Below, one piece after another: positions 41,241 through 50,248 of a stretch of 64,000 nt of DNA (positions are counted from its first letter, which is position 1; each line of letters starts with the position of its first letter). The stretch covers positions 55,380 through 119,379 of the forward strand of contig CAJUAH010000011.1 of NCBI GenBank assembly GCA_910584375.1, given 5' to 3'. The notes under the pieces were generated by a model. The model was not told the DNA's origin. It did not search any database and saw only the letters and a program-made list of their open reading frames with translations. Made by a program: the position numbers and the translations under genes. The stretch comes from an uncultured Acetatifactor sp. (GTDB taxonomy: Bacteria; Bacillota; Clostridia; Lachnospirales; Lachnospiraceae).

Positions 41241-42047
41241 TTATGTATTGTATAAGGAGAGAACTGTCTGCAAAAAACCAAGTATCAACAGGTGCAGAGG
41301 ATAGAAAATATAGAAAAACCATTTCGACATATTCCCCTTTTTCCCATGCCGTCCCCGATAGAGAGACAGCAGGGCGATGGGTATAAACGCGCCTGTATTT
41401 TCAATGGAATATGCGTACATCTCCACATCAATATAAAATGTATGTTCATAGAACAGGCTGAAAAACGGGCGGGTCATCAAAGCCAGTATATCCATCTGGC
41501 ACAGGACCACCAGACAGTATGCAAAGGCCTGGCGCCGGAAGTTGCCGTAAAAATAGTCCAGTGTGATGATGAGCAGGATGCCCGTACAGCCCCAGTCGGC
41601 GGGAACACAGAGAATCACCAGCAGCAGGATCAGGAGCGTCTTTACAACAGGACGTTTCAGCCGTTCACTGCGCCGTATCCGTATCGCCAATACGCCCAGG
41701 AAAATCGTATAGATCACATTGGGACGCAATAGCGACATGTTGGATAAATTGCCGCCGTACCGGAAGTACAGAAAGGGAAACCAGCTTATCGCCGCAAACG
41801 CCGCCAGTCGGGACATATACCTGTTGATATTGCCTGTGTGATGATAGCCTTCTACAGCCGAGTAAAACATGACAGGCCCTGTTATTTTACCGAGTGTATG
41901 CATTATTATGGCGAGGATCGTCCCGTCAGGAACAAATGCGACAGCAATATGGTCGATCGTCATTGCCAGTACCGCAATGTATTTCAGGCTGTTCAGAGTT
42001 ATCCCTTTGGGTGCGTTCTTAACGGGGAGGGCATCTGCGTCAGGCAT
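41241..42047 (-). CDS. traX: TraX-family membrane protein
   Basis: The 268-residue protein has eight or so membrane helices and the TraX pattern (LKYIAVLAMTIDHIA, GKITGPVMFYSAVEGYHHTGN, FYIFYPLHLLILGFL). TraX acetylates pilin in the F plasmid; chromosomal homologues in Firmicutes are probably acyltransferases for surface components. I chose ATG 42047, 7 bp after GGAGGTG, over GTG 42056. It overlaps no more than 8 bp with the kinase gene upstream and is the last gene of the two-component operon. Confidence 0.9.
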   Translation of the reverse strand: MPDADALPVKNAPKGITLNSLKYIAVLAMTIDHIAVAFVPDGTILAIIMHTLGKITGPVMFYSAVEGYHHTGNINRYMSRLAAFAAISWFPFLYFRYGGNLSNMSLLRPNVIYTIFLGVLAIRIRRSERLKRPVVKTLLILLLVILCVPADWGCTGILLIITLDYFYGNFRRQAFAYCLVVLCQMDILALMTRPFFSLFYEHTFYIDVEMYAYSIENTGAFIPIALLSLYRGRHGKKGNMSKWFFYIFYPLHLLILGFLQTVLSLYNT

Positions 42048-44493
42048 TTTCGGCACCTCCGGTATGGGTGTTTCCTGTGAGCCGGAAAGAAACCGTCACC
42101 ACAAACAGATCCGCGTTGGTCTCCCAGCTAAAGCTGCCGCCGCAGGCCTCGGTAAAGCTCTGGGCGATGGAGAGCCCCAGGCCGCTGCCGCCGTCGGTGC
42201 GGCTTAAGTCTCCCCTGGTAAAGCGCTCCGTGAAATCCTTGTCTTTTTCCAGTTCCTGATGGGAGGTGTTCTTCACGCTGGCCACCGCCATGCATCCGTC
42301 GGCCTGTAGGGTCACGAACACTCTGGAGCCGTCCAGGGAGTACTGGATGGCGTTCTGGAACAGGTTCTGGAACACCCGATACATCCGCTGGCCGTCGGCC
42401 ATGATCATCACCGGCGCATCGGGGATCTCCGTGCGGAAAGTGACTTTACTGTCCGCAATCTGTTCCTCCATATCTGCCAGAGTCTGCCGCAGCAGTTTGC
42501 CGAAATCCAGCTCTTCCATATGCATGGGCAGCTCGCCGGAGGCAGCTTTGCTCACGGCAAACACATCCTGCACCATGTTCTTGAGCCGCTGGGATTTCTC
42601 ATCCAGGATCTTGACGTAGTCCCGCACATGCTCCGGCAGTTCTTTTTCCTCCTTTAAAAACTGCACATAGCTGATGATTGAGGTCAGCGGCGTCTTAATA
42701 TCGTGGGAGACGTTGGCGATCAGCTCCACCTTCATGCGCTCGCTCTTCATCTGCTCGTCCACGGCGTTCGCCATGCCGTGGCGGATGTCTTCAAGCTCCG
42801 TTATCGTCTGTTCCAAATCGTGGCCCGCAAGGCGGGAGTCCTCTTCAAGGCGGGATTTTCCTTCTTCCCTGACATTTTCCTCAGAACTGCCGCCGTTTTC
42901 GGCATAGTTGCCGCTGCGAATATTCCGGATGCGGTCGGTAAGCAGTTCTATATCCCGTGCCGTCTCCATATTTTTTACCCCAATCCGGTATTGCAGGATC
43001 AGATATCCCACCAGGATCAGGAAGAACAGGCTGCCCAGGCCCCAGACCGCGCCGTCGTTTCGGCCGCCCCAGGCAAAGCCGATCACACCGCCTGCCAACA
43101 TCAGCACGCCGAAGAGGGCGGCGGCCACAAAGGCGGCGGCATTCCTGTGGGCTGTTTTTACGGGCAGGGGCTGGTCTAAGTCTCTGGCAGTAAAGGAACG
43201 GTACAGTTTGGCGATGAGTCCGTGAGCCCACACTTTTTTGTTATGCCGCAGGTCATTCGCGGCAAAATAGAGCAGCCAGAAAACGACGAGCCATATCCAG
43301 GCGGGGAGAGAGCAGACAGACCGGGCCAGAGTGGGGATCGCGTAAGAGAGACTATATCCGTATTCTTCCGCCTCCGCCCAATATGCCGTGTCTTCCACAA
43401 GGTACAGCAGATCCCCGTAACCGTAGTTTTGAGCCAGCCACATGACAGCGCCGAGAAAAGTCGGGTACAGAACCAGTATCCCTGTCAGGAGCTTGAACTC
43501 AAACCATATTTTCCCGGTAAAGCGGGCAATATCCGCCCTGGCCTCCCGCCTGGATCTGCGGCACAGCAACGCCGCCAGCAGCAGAACCAGCCCTGCCGTC
43601 AGGCAGACGAGACTTTGGATCAACAGACTCCTTCTGGCTGTAATATTGTACTGCATCCAATACAGGCGGTTGTCCATCTGCCGGTAGCTGCTTCTGCCAT
43701 AGGCGCTCTCAGAATACAGTACCGGCTCCTTGACCGCGGCTATATAGATGACCGCCTTTTTCTGGTCCTCATCCACAGTGAAGTTACGATAGCCCGGCAC
43801 ATACCATTCGCTGCCGCTGTCCCGGTAGTATCCGTCTCCATAGACATCCAACTCTTTGCCGTCCTTGAATATCCGGACTTTGCCCTCCGCGTATTGCAGC
43901 AGGAAATTATAGCCCTCCGGAGCCGTCAGCTGCCCGTCCGTGGGCAGCAATTCTGAATTGGAATACAGAACTTTTCCGTCATAAGCGATGGAATAGAGCA
44001 GATTCTGATCCTTTTTAATGCTGTCGTGATATTGCTGGGCTATTTTTTGGCATTGCTGCGCCCGCTCTTCGTCTGTGAGGGGATCTTTTCGATCCGACCG
44101 GTTATCGTAGCTGTAGTACCAATTCTGCCATTCCATTAGCTCTTCTTCGGACATCCCTTCATAGGGGATCGGCTCCTGTGTGACTGTTGCCGTATTTTCC
44201 CCTGTTGTGGTACTTTCGATTAAGTTGTCGCCATAGTAATCATAATAATCATAATAACTGCCGCCAAACGAATCTGTAGCCATGGCGAGAAACGTCTCCA
44301 GACGACCGGAGATATACTCCCTGAAACGACCGCTTAGCTGGTAATCCGCCTGCAGCACCCTCGCCGGGTGCCGCAGGAAGTCTCCCGGCATATTCTGGAG
44401 AAGACTGACGGAACTGCCCAGCGTCAGGCTGGTTCCCGCGAAGAAGATCAAAAAACTAATTCCTTTTTTCATTTTTTTCCATTTTGTATCCAA
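42040..44493 (-). CDS. Large sensor histidine kinase
   Basis: The 817-residue kinase has an N-terminal helix (about 12-32), a 260-residue outer domain, six or seven further helices (about 295-510), a HAMP-like linker and a kinase core. H597 lies in IANVSHDIKTPLTSIISYVQFL; N box FQNLFQNAIQYSLDG and G box SGLGLSIAQSF follow. The multi-helix membrane part is unusual. TTG 44493 and the later ATG 44472 are both possible starts, each inside the end of the response regulator gene. The system resembles VanRS/YycFG-like pairs in the catalytic part only. Confidence 0.92.
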   Translation of the reverse strand: MDTKWKKMKKGISFLIFFAGTSLTLGSSVSLLQNMPGDFLRHPARVLQADYQLSGRFREYISGRLETFLAMATDSFGGSYYDYYDYYGDNLIESTTTGENTATVTQEPIPYEGMSEEELMEWQNWYYSYDNRSDRKDPLTDEERAQQCQKIAQQYHDSIKKDQNLLYSIAYDGKVLYSNSELLPTDGQLTAPEGYNFLLQYAEGKVRIFKDGKELDVYGDGYYRDSGSEWYVPGYRNFTVDEDQKKAVIYIAAVKEPVLYSESAYGRSSYRQMDNRLYWMQYNITARRSLLIQSLVCLTAGLVLLLAALLCRRSRREARADIARFTGKIWFEFKLLTGILVLYPTFLGAVMWLAQNYGYGDLLYLVEDTAYWAEAEEYGYSLSYAIPTLARSVCSLPAWIWLVVFWLLYFAANDLRHNKKVWAHGLIAKLYRSFTARDLDQPLPVKTAHRNAAAFVAAALFGVLMLAGGVIGFAWGGRNDGAVWGLGSLFFLILVGYLILQYRIGVKNMETARDIELLTDRIRNIRSGNYAENGGSSEENVREEGKSRLEEDSRLAGHDLEQTITELEDIRHGMANAVDEQMKSERMKVELIANVSHDIKTPLTSIISYVQFLKEEKELPEHVRDYVKILDEKSQRLKNMVQDVFAVSKAASGELPMHMEELDFGKLLRQTLADMEEQIADSKVTFRTEIPDAPVMIMADGQRMYRVFQNLFQNAIQYSLDGSRVFVTLQADGCMAVASVKNTSHQELEKDKDFTERFTRGDLSRTDGGSGLGLSIAQSFTEACGGSFSWETNADLFVVTVSFRLTGNTHTGGAENA

Positions 44494-45166
44494 TGCCCCA
44501 CACCACCTTTATATATTCTGGCTCTTTCGGATTCAGCTCCACTTTTTCCCGGATGCGGCGGATATGCACCATGACGGTGTTCTCCGACGCGAAGGAGTCC
44601 TCGTTCCACACCCTGCGGTAGATCTCTTCTGCCGGGAACACCCGCCCCGGATTGCGCATGAAAAGATCGATGATCCTGGTCTCCGTGGCGGTCAGCTTTA
44701 CCGGTTCTCCGTCCGCATAGAGGGTCTTTTCCACCGTGCGATATAACAGGCGCCCGTTTCGCAGTTCGTCCGCGCAGCTCCCGGCGTGGATGTCTCCCAG
44801 CATGGTATAGCGTCGGAGCTGGCTTTTCACCCGGGCTGCCAGCTCCTGGGGATTGTAGGGCTTGGAGATATAGTCGTCCGCCCCCATGGAAAGCCCCAGC
44901 ACCTTGTCGGTATCCTCGCTCTTGGCGGAGAGGACGATGATGGGAATATTCTGTTTCTCCCGGATGCGCATTACCGCCGAAAGCCCGTCCAGCTTTGGCA
45001 TCATTACATCAATGAGCACCAGCCGCACCTGGCGGGTGGCGAGGATATCCAGCGCCTGCAGCCCGTCGTAGGCTTTCAGCACCTCGTATCCCTCCCCCTC
45101 CAGCAGTATGCCGATGGCTTTTACAATCTCTCTGTCGTCGTCCACGACCAATACGCAATCGCCCAT
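44456..45166 (-). CDS. OmpR-family response regulator
   Basis: Start ATG 45166 after GAAAGGGA gives MGDCVLVVDDDREIVKAI, with acidic D9-D11, phosphoacceptor D53 (VLIDVMMPKLDG) and lysine in VLSAKSED. The C-terminal domain (KLTATETRIIDLFMRNPGRVFPAE, HIRRIREKVELNP) is the OmpR winged helix. It is first in an operon with the large kinase and TraX. Two tandem 11-bp repeats upstream are candidate binding sites for it. Confidence 0.94.
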   Translation of the reverse strand: MGDCVLVVDDDREIVKAIGILLEGEGYEVLKAYDGLQALDILATRQVRLVLIDVMMPKLDGLSAVMRIREKQNIPIIVLSAKSEDTDKVLGLSMGADDYISKPYNPQELAARVKSQLRRYTMLGDIHAGSCADELRNGRLLYRTVEKTLYADGEPVKLTATETRIIDLFMRNPGRVFPAEEIYRRVWNEDSFASENTVMVHIRRIREKVELNPKEPEYIKVVWGIGYKMEKNEKRN

Positions 45167-45196
45167 ATCGTCCCTTTCCGCAGTCCCCAAGGCCGA

Positions 45197-45222
45197 GCCG
45201 CGCGCCGACTGATCAGCGCGGC
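45197..45222. other. Hairpin in the leader of the response regulator operon
   Basis: GCCGCGC (45197-45203) pairs with GCGCGGC (45216-45222). It lies in the transcribed leader of the minus-strand operon. Function unknown. Confidence 0.35.
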
Positions 45223-45341
45223 GGCTTTGATTTGCCTGCTTTGGGACATGCTGCGCGTTCTGTACCGCTTCAAGAAAAGTGTAGCCGTATCTCTTGAGCT
45301 GGTATCAGAATAATGCATATTATTTACGAAAATGTTGAGGT

Positions 45342-45363
45342 GTTTCTTACAAGTTTCTTACAA
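45342..45363 (-). promoter_or_regulatory. Tandem 11-bp response-regulator box
   Basis: Two exact copies of TTGTAAGAAAC (minus strand) abut each other at 45342-45352 and 45353-45363. OmpR-family proteins bind such direct repeats spaced by one helical turn. A TAATAT -10-like box lies about 24-30 bp downstream on the minus strand and has no good -35 box, which fits activation. Confidence 0.65.
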
Positions 45364-45481
45364 TGCTTTTTAATTTTATGCTTTTTCAGGCGGAATGGCA
45401 AGAACCATTGGGGCGCCTGTCGGACAAAATGTCCCGGATATTTTGTCCGAACAAAAATACGGCTGACTGTTCAAAAAGAAG

Positions 45482-45510
45482 TTGAAGGGCGTACGGGCGC
45501 ATGATACAAT
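45482..45510 (+). promoter_or_regulatory. Promoter of the GNAT-like gene
   Basis: TTGAAG (45482-45487) and TACAAT (45505-45510) are 17 bp apart, about 57 bp before the start codon. Confidence 0.6.
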
Positions 45511-45567
45511 CTTGGTGACAGGCCGAAACGAGGGGCCAGGCAGCTTTATATTGTGGAGAAAAGGAAA

Positions 45568-46386
45568 ATGGAAAATTGTGAATTATACGGGTTGTTGGAC
45601 ATCCCGGAGGAAGTGATTGACCGACTTAACGAGTATGGAGAGCGCCGGAAAGGGGCATTGCCGGAAGATCTCTGCCGCAAATTGCTGTCCCGCGGCGAAT
45701 GGGAGCAGGGAGTGAAGGATTTGCAGGCGATTTTAGCGGAGGATACTGACGGTATACATATTCTGTGGGAACAGTTAAATATCGTCTGCGGGTACTCTTA
45801 TGATGAATATGTCAGGCGGGGTATTGGCATCGATGCTTTTGCGGATACAATGAAATTCTGCACGCGCTTTCTGCGGGAACACTATGCGCAATACGGAGTC
45901 TATAAATATGTGTGGGCATGGTGGTTTCCCAGGCAGATATCATTGAGCGAGTTTCGCATTGGGGCGTTGGAATATGAATTTGCGGACGGAGAGGACAGGG
46001 AGATCGCTGTTCATATCCCTTCCGACGCGGATATGGATAAGCAGTCCGTACAGGAGTCGCTGCGGGATTTCTGCGTTTTCAGGGATACATTTTTCCCCGG
46101 GTGGCAGGGGGTGCGGCTCACCTGCGACTCATGGATGCTGATGCCTCAGCTGCGGGGATTTTTGGGCAAAGATTCCCATATCGTAGCGTTTCAAGACCTG
46201 TTCGAGATCGATTCTGTCGACGGGGACGCCACATGGTATATGGGGTGGATCTATCCGGGATATGAGAAGATAGACGACAGTTTGCCGGAGAGAACGGTGT
46301 TGCAGCGGGAACTGAAGAAATATCTTCTGGCGGGCAATAGGTTTGGCATTGCCAAGGGGCATATCGTCCGGTTGCCAGGGAAATGA
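45568..46386 (+). CDS. GNAT-like acyltransferase-domain protein (NAT_N/GNAT_C type)
   Basis: The 272-residue protein resembles Firmicutes proteins annotated as acyltransferase-domain proteins with an N-terminal helical part and a GNAT-like C-terminal part. Characteristic stretches are RRGIGIDAFADTMKFCTRFLREH, WWFPRQISLSEFRIGALEYE, IPSDADMDKQSVQESL and CDSWMLMPQL. No substrate is known. ATG 45568 is preceded by GGAG at 9 bp; a GTG at 45553 is an alternative. It has its own promoter and a compact terminator. Confidence 0.72.
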   Translation: MENCELYGLLDIPEEVIDRLNEYGERRKGALPEDLCRKLLSRGEWEQGVKDLQAILAEDTDGIHILWEQLNIVCGYSYDEYVRRGIGIDAFADTMKFCTRFLREHYAQYGVYKYVWAWWFPRQISLSEFRIGALEYEFADGEDREIAVHIPSDADMDKQSVQESLRDFCVFRDTFFPGWQGVRLTCDSWMLMPQLRGFLGKDSHIVAFQDLFEIDSVDGDATWYMGWIYPGYEKIDDSLPERTVLQRELKKYLLAGNRFGIAKGHIVRLPGK

Positions 46387-46387
46387 G

Positions 46388-46406
46388 ACTGCCAGGGGCA
46401 GTTTTT
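46388..46406 (+). terminator. Terminator after the GNAT-like gene
   Basis: ACTGCC (46388-46393) pairs with GGCAGT (46397-46402), followed by TTTT. Confidence 0.75.
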
Positions 46407-46418
46407 GAGGAAAGAAAA

Positions 46419-46447
46419 TTGACAGGATTTGGGTGTACGGCTATAAT
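46419..46447 (+). promoter_or_regulatory. Consensus sigma-A promoter of the SDR gene
   Basis: TTGACA (46419-46424) and TATAAT (46442-46447) match the consensus at all twelve positions with a 17-bp spacer, so strong constitutive expression is expected. Confidence 0.88.
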
Positions 46448-46491
46448 AAATTGTGCATACTAATAAAAATCCAAATGGCAGGAGGGCAACT

Positions 46492-47238
46492 ATGGAATTA
46501 AAGGACAAGGTAGCGATCGTGACAGGGGGCAGCCGGGGGATCGGATTTGCCACAGTGAGAGCTTTTTTGCAGGAGGGCGCGGCGGTGGTGCTGTGCGCCA
46601 GCAGGCAGGAGACGGCGGACAAGGCCGTGGCCCAGCTCAGGGAGGAGTTTCCACAGGCGAAGGTGGAGGGCATTTGGCCGAATCTCAGCAGCTTTGAGGA
46701 GGTCAAGGCGGCCTTTGACAAGGTGGCGGAGCAGTACGGCGGCCTGGATATCCTGGTGAACAATGCGGGCGTATCTGAGAGCACCCCTTTTTCCGCTTAC
46801 ACGGAGGAGACCTTTGACAAGGTGATGGATCTGAACGTGAAGGGCACTTACAACTGCTCCAGGGCGGCTGCGGATCTCATGGAGAAGAAGGGCAGCGGCG
46901 TGATCCTCAACACTTCCTCCATGGTCAGCATCACGGGGCAGCCCAGCGGCGTGGCCTATCCTACCTCCAAGTTTGCCGTGAACGGCTTTACCGTCTCTCT
47001 GGCCAGAGAGCTGGGGCCTAAGGGCATCCGGGTGAACGCGGTGGCTCCCGGCATCACGGAGACGGATATGATGAAGGCGGTTCCCAAGGAAGTGATCGAG
47101 CCCATGATCGCCCGCATCCCTCTGCGCCGTCTGGGGCAGCCGGAGGATATCGCCAACGCCTTTGTATTCCTGGCGTCGGAGAAAGCGTCCTACATCTCGG
47201 GCGTGATCCTGAGCGTGGACGGGCTGATGCGGACTTGA
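46492..47238 (+). CDS. Short-chain dehydrogenase/reductase (FabG/hydroxysteroid dehydrogenase-like)
   Basis: The 248-residue SDR has the cofactor loop TGGSRGIG (11-18), NNAG (90-93), catalytic S143, Y156 and K160 (YPTSK) and the PG motif in VAPGITETDM. The ASR at 36-38 favours NADP(H). Length and phrasing are close to FabG and to the gut BaiA-type 3alpha-hydroxysteroid dehydrogenases, but no bai genes are near, so the substrate is open. It has a perfect promoter, GGAGGG upstream of ATG 46492, and a strong terminator, so it is an independent, probably highly expressed unit. Confidence 0.9.
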   Translation: MELKDKVAIVTGGSRGIGFATVRAFLQEGAAVVLCASRQETADKAVAQLREEFPQAKVEGIWPNLSSFEEVKAAFDKVAEQYGGLDILVNNAGVSESTPFSAYTEETFDKVMDLNVKGTYNCSRAAADLMEKKGSGVILNTSSMVSITGQPSGVAYPTSKFAVNGFTVSLARELGPKGIRVNAVAPGITETDMMKAVPKEVIEPMIARIPLRRLGQPEDIANAFVFLASEKASYISGVILSVDGLMRT

Positions 47239-47290
47239 GGACGGCGTGAGCGATCGGGGGTGTGATTAGCCTCCGCACTTAACGTAAAAA

Positions 47291-47328
47291 ATGCTGTCGT
47301 GCTGTTTTTGCGCGACAGCATTTTTTTC
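47291..47328 (+). terminator. Terminator after the SDR gene
   Basis: ATGCTGTCG (47291-47299) pairs with CGACAGCAT (47313-47321), then a run of T. Confidence 0.88.
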
Positions 47329-47337
47329 ATTATAGCG

Positions 47338-47492
47338 TTACAGCTTCTTCCAGGAATGCCCGGTGTATTTCTCCTTGCAGTACTTGCAGCGGTGTATTTC
47401 TTTTTCCTGATCCGCCAGGTAAAAGATATGAGACAGCTCCTGTTCGATGGAAGTGATGTAGCGGGGATTGTGGCAGTGGATCACGTTGTAGG
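47338..47492 (-). pseudogene. pyrI 3' fragment
   Basis: The minus strand encodes NVIHCHNPRYITSIEQ through HRCKYCKEKYTGHSWKKL, which matches the C-terminal zinc-binding domain of the intact PyrI at 50289-50732 (NVIHCHNPRCITSIEQ through YRCKYCEEKYTERSKKKL). One of the four zinc cysteines is lost (C to Y) and the N-terminal domain is missing. The open frame runs on to 47631 but without PyrI similarity. It is a decayed partial duplicate, in the same direction as pyrI and 2.8 kb away. Confidence 0.8.
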
Positions 47493-47608
47493 TACTTTGT
47501 GAATACTTGAGATCAAATGTACCGTTCAAATGCGCTGCCGACATAGAATCATTGACAATCTGATTATAATGTAGTAATCTATATAATATAAGCCAAAGAA
47601 TTATCGGT

Positions 47609-47857
47609 ATGACCATGATCGCCTCTGCCAATACAGATTCGGCATGCAGGCATAAAAATGCGAAATGGTATGGGGAAAACGTAGATTATAAGACCGGTAC
47701 GCATTATGTTACGCTATCGCAGAGTCAAGGACCGCAGCAGTGCGATTATTCCAAATGGGTGGAAAAGACCAGCCTGATCTGTACGGATTGTGGATATGTG
47801 CTCGGCGGTGATACATACTATCATGAAAAGCATAGTATCTGCGGAATAGATTATTAA
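47609..47857 (+). CDS. Small Cys-containing ORF, possible remnant
   Basis: The 82-residue frame reads NAKWYGENVDYKTGTHYVTLSQ and SLICTDCGYVLGGDTYYHEKHSICG. The C-terminus looks like a zinc-ribbon end. There is no good ribosome site before ATG 47609. It lies between the pyrI fragment and the lipoprotein gene, so it may be a leftover of an inserted gene. Reality uncertain. Confidence 0.35.
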   Translation: MTMIASANTDSACRHKNAKWYGENVDYKTGTHYVTLSQSQGPQQCDYSKWVEKTSLICTDCGYVLGGDTYYHEKHSICGIDY

Positions 47858-47943
47858 TAACCAGGGGATAACAGCGACACAGATAGGCCATCCCCGGATT
47901 CTGCGGCGCAGCCAGATAATTTTGAATGTGTAGAGAGGGAATT

Positions 47944-50190
47944 ATGAAATATAATAGATTATTCAGGGCAGGCGTGCTGCTGTGTCTCTGTCTGCTGCTG
48001 GCTGCCTGTGGGCGGCAGGCGGTCTCGGAACCTTCCGAAAGGGAATTACCGGCAGACGGAGTTTCTTCCACGCCGGGGCCTGTCAAAGACGAACTCATGT
48101 ATATCAATGGCAATGAACCTGTAGACTATACGGAGCCTGCGGAAAGCATAGCCCACACATATCTTCAACTTGCCGCGGACAATGCTTTCTATGTGTTGGA
48201 TACCTGCTATCAGCAAGAGTCCGCGAGCGTTTATCTCCAGCGAATTGACGGCGAAACAGGAGTGGCAGAGAGGATATCTTTGTCTTCGGATACATGGGGA
48301 ATGGAAGACGGATTTATACAGGGAATGGATGTGGTGGACAGTGAACGCCTTGTGTTCTGGGTGAGGGAGACAGGAGACGGGGACGGCGGGAACGCGCGGT
48401 ATTATGCGATATACACGGATACCCGGGGACAAATGCAGGAGATGGCAGAGTTGACAGATACTTTGCGGGAAAACGCCATATGGGAAAGCGTCGACTATAA
48501 CGGAAGGCCTCTGGGCAGTGACGGCCAAGGTAATATTTATATTGATGATAAAGAGCAGCACAGCGTCTATGTACTGGATGCGGACGGCAGGCAGGTGGCA
48601 AGCCGTTCGTATCCGTGGGCGGACGACTCGGACTGTCAGGGAAGTTTCCGGACGTCTGACGGGGAGCGGATCGTAGTCTGCGGAAAACCGGGAGAATGGG
48701 AATGGCTATGTCTGGACGCGGAGACGGCGACATTGAACCGGATCGCTGTGAGCGGAATAAAAAATGTACAGAAGTGGTACGCAATGACAGACTCGGTCTT
48801 GTATTATGCGGCGGATCAGCAGTTGATCGGCTGGAATACCGCCACGGGAGAGAGAAGATCCGTGGCAAAACTGGATGAGATCACCAACTACCCGGATGCG
48901 CTGGATATGGCTGTGGCACTCACAGAAGGCGGGATTAAGCTCTTGATCACGGAAAAGGGAGAGGAAGAGCGATTCATCATAACGCTCTCTGAGAATAAGC
49001 CGGAAGTATATGGAGATATCGTTGTGGCGAACCTTTACGGGGAGAGTTCTTTTTTAGCGGAGAGAGTGTCCAGCTTTAGTCGGAAAAATCCCGGCTATGA
49101 GGTACAGTATCAGGCGGCATACGGGGAAGAGGCCGACAGGGTGCGGATGGAGGTCGCCAATGGGGGCGGCCCGGATATCTTGCTTTTATCCAGCCAGGAT
49201 GCGGAGGCCTTGAGGGAAAACGGGGCGCTGGGAGAATTGGGATCATTGATTTCATCGGATGTTATGGCTGTCCTGCTGCCGGGGGCCGTACAGGCCGGAA
49301 CATGGGATGATAAGCTGTATGCGCTCCCGATATCTGTGTATGTCAGGTCGCTTTTGACCAGCAGGACATACTGGCAGGAAGATACCTGGACGACAGAGGA
49401 TATACTGTCGCTGCTGAAGGAACATAAAGAGATTAAGGGCCTCTTTGTGGATATAAGCGGTCAGGACGAGTATTTTTATAATATGTTGTTTATGGTGGGG
49501 ATGAATCTTGCGCAGTCACCTTTTATTGAAGAGAGCAACAGCAGATTTGACAGTCCGCAGTTCAGGGATATCCTTATAACGGTAAAGGAGATGACGCAGA
49601 AGGCGGAAAATAACAGTACTCCCCAGGATCGCACCGCCCCGCTTGTTTCGGGGGAGTATCTGGGAGTAGAGTGTATAGTGTGGGATATGAAGATATTCAG
49701 TGAAACCTGTGAAAAACTGGGAGATAACGCAAATTTGGCGGGGTATCCGGCCGATATGGGCGGCAGCCATTTCCTGACGGATAACGGGATGCTCGTGGTC
49801 AATCAAAATGCCATGGATAAGCCGGGGGTGAAAGAATTGGTCGATTTTCTGCTGAGTCTGGAGAGCCAGCAAATGCTGTCCCGGGCAATCAGCATCAGAG
49901 CGGATATACCGGAGAGTCAGTTGGCCTATAATACGGCAGGAAAAACCTATTATTGGAAATCTGCCAACAACAACGGATTTCAACTGCCCGCAAAGGCTGA
50001 CGGCAGCTCTTACCTGGAGGAATATGTGGCGCTTTTACAAAGAGCGCTCCCCATGTCCTACGACTCTGACGAGATGTTCATGCTTGTCATGGAGGAGGCG
50101 GACAGCTATTTCAATTCCGACAAGGATCTGGATTCGGTAGTGGAGCTTATTCAGCGACGCGTGCAGCTATATCTGGATGAGCGAAAATAA
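47944..50190 (+). CDS. Extracellular solute-binding lipoprotein with N-terminal propeller-like part
   Basis: The 748-residue protein has a lipoprotein signal (LLLAAC, lipidated C22). Residues about 60-345 have propeller-like sequence repeats (GSDGQGNIYIDDKEQHSVYVL, WEWLCLDAETATLNRI). From about 355 (DIVVANLYGESSFLAERVSSF) the sequence follows family 1 solute-binding proteins (GPDILLLSSQDAEAL, WDDKLYALPISVYVRSLL, ACPAD-like GYPADMGG). So it likely binds a sugar or glycan at the cell surface, but no permease or ATPase gene is adjacent. ATG 47944 follows GAGAGGG. It is flanked by the duplicated pyrI end on the left and pyrI on the right, which suggests insertion. Confidence 0.85.
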   Translation: MKYNRLFRAGVLLCLCLLLAACGRQAVSEPSERELPADGVSSTPGPVKDELMYINGNEPVDYTEPAESIAHTYLQLAADNAFYVLDTCYQQESASVYLQRIDGETGVAERISLSSDTWGMEDGFIQGMDVVDSERLVFWVRETGDGDGGNARYYAIYTDTRGQMQEMAELTDTLRENAIWESVDYNGRPLGSDGQGNIYIDDKEQHSVYVLDADGRQVASRSYPWADDSDCQGSFRTSDGERIVVCGKPGEWEWLCLDAETATLNRIAVSGIKNVQKWYAMTDSVLYYAADQQLIGWNTATGERRSVAKLDEITNYPDALDMAVALTEGGIKLLITEKGEEERFIITLSENKPEVYGDIVVANLYGESSFLAERVSSFSRKNPGYEVQYQAAYGEEADRVRMEVANGGGPDILLLSSQDAEALRENGALGELGSLISSDVMAVLLPGAVQAGTWDDKLYALPISVYVRSLLTSRTYWQEDTWTTEDILSLLKEHKEIKGLFVDISGQDEYFYNMLFMVGMNLAQSPFIEESNSRFDSPQFRDILITVKEMTQKAENNSTPQDRTAPLVSGEYLGVECIVWDMKIFSETCEKLGDNANLAGYPADMGGSHFLTDNGMLVVNQNAMDKPGVKELVDFLLSLESQQMLSRAISIRADIPESQLAYNTAGKTYYWKSANNNGFQLPAKADGSSYLEEYVALLQRALPMSYDSDEMFMLVMEEADSYFNSDKDLDSVVELIQRRVQLYLDERK

Positions 50191-50220
50191 TGACCTATAG
50201 AAATATCACAAAGAAAATGA

Positions 50221-50248
50221 CTGCCCGGCCATCACAGCGGATGGCAGG
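50221..50248 (+). terminator. Terminator after the lipoprotein gene
   Basis: CTGCCC-GGCCATC and GATGGC-AGGGCAG pair with a small bulge and are followed by TTTTTT. Confidence 0.8.
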
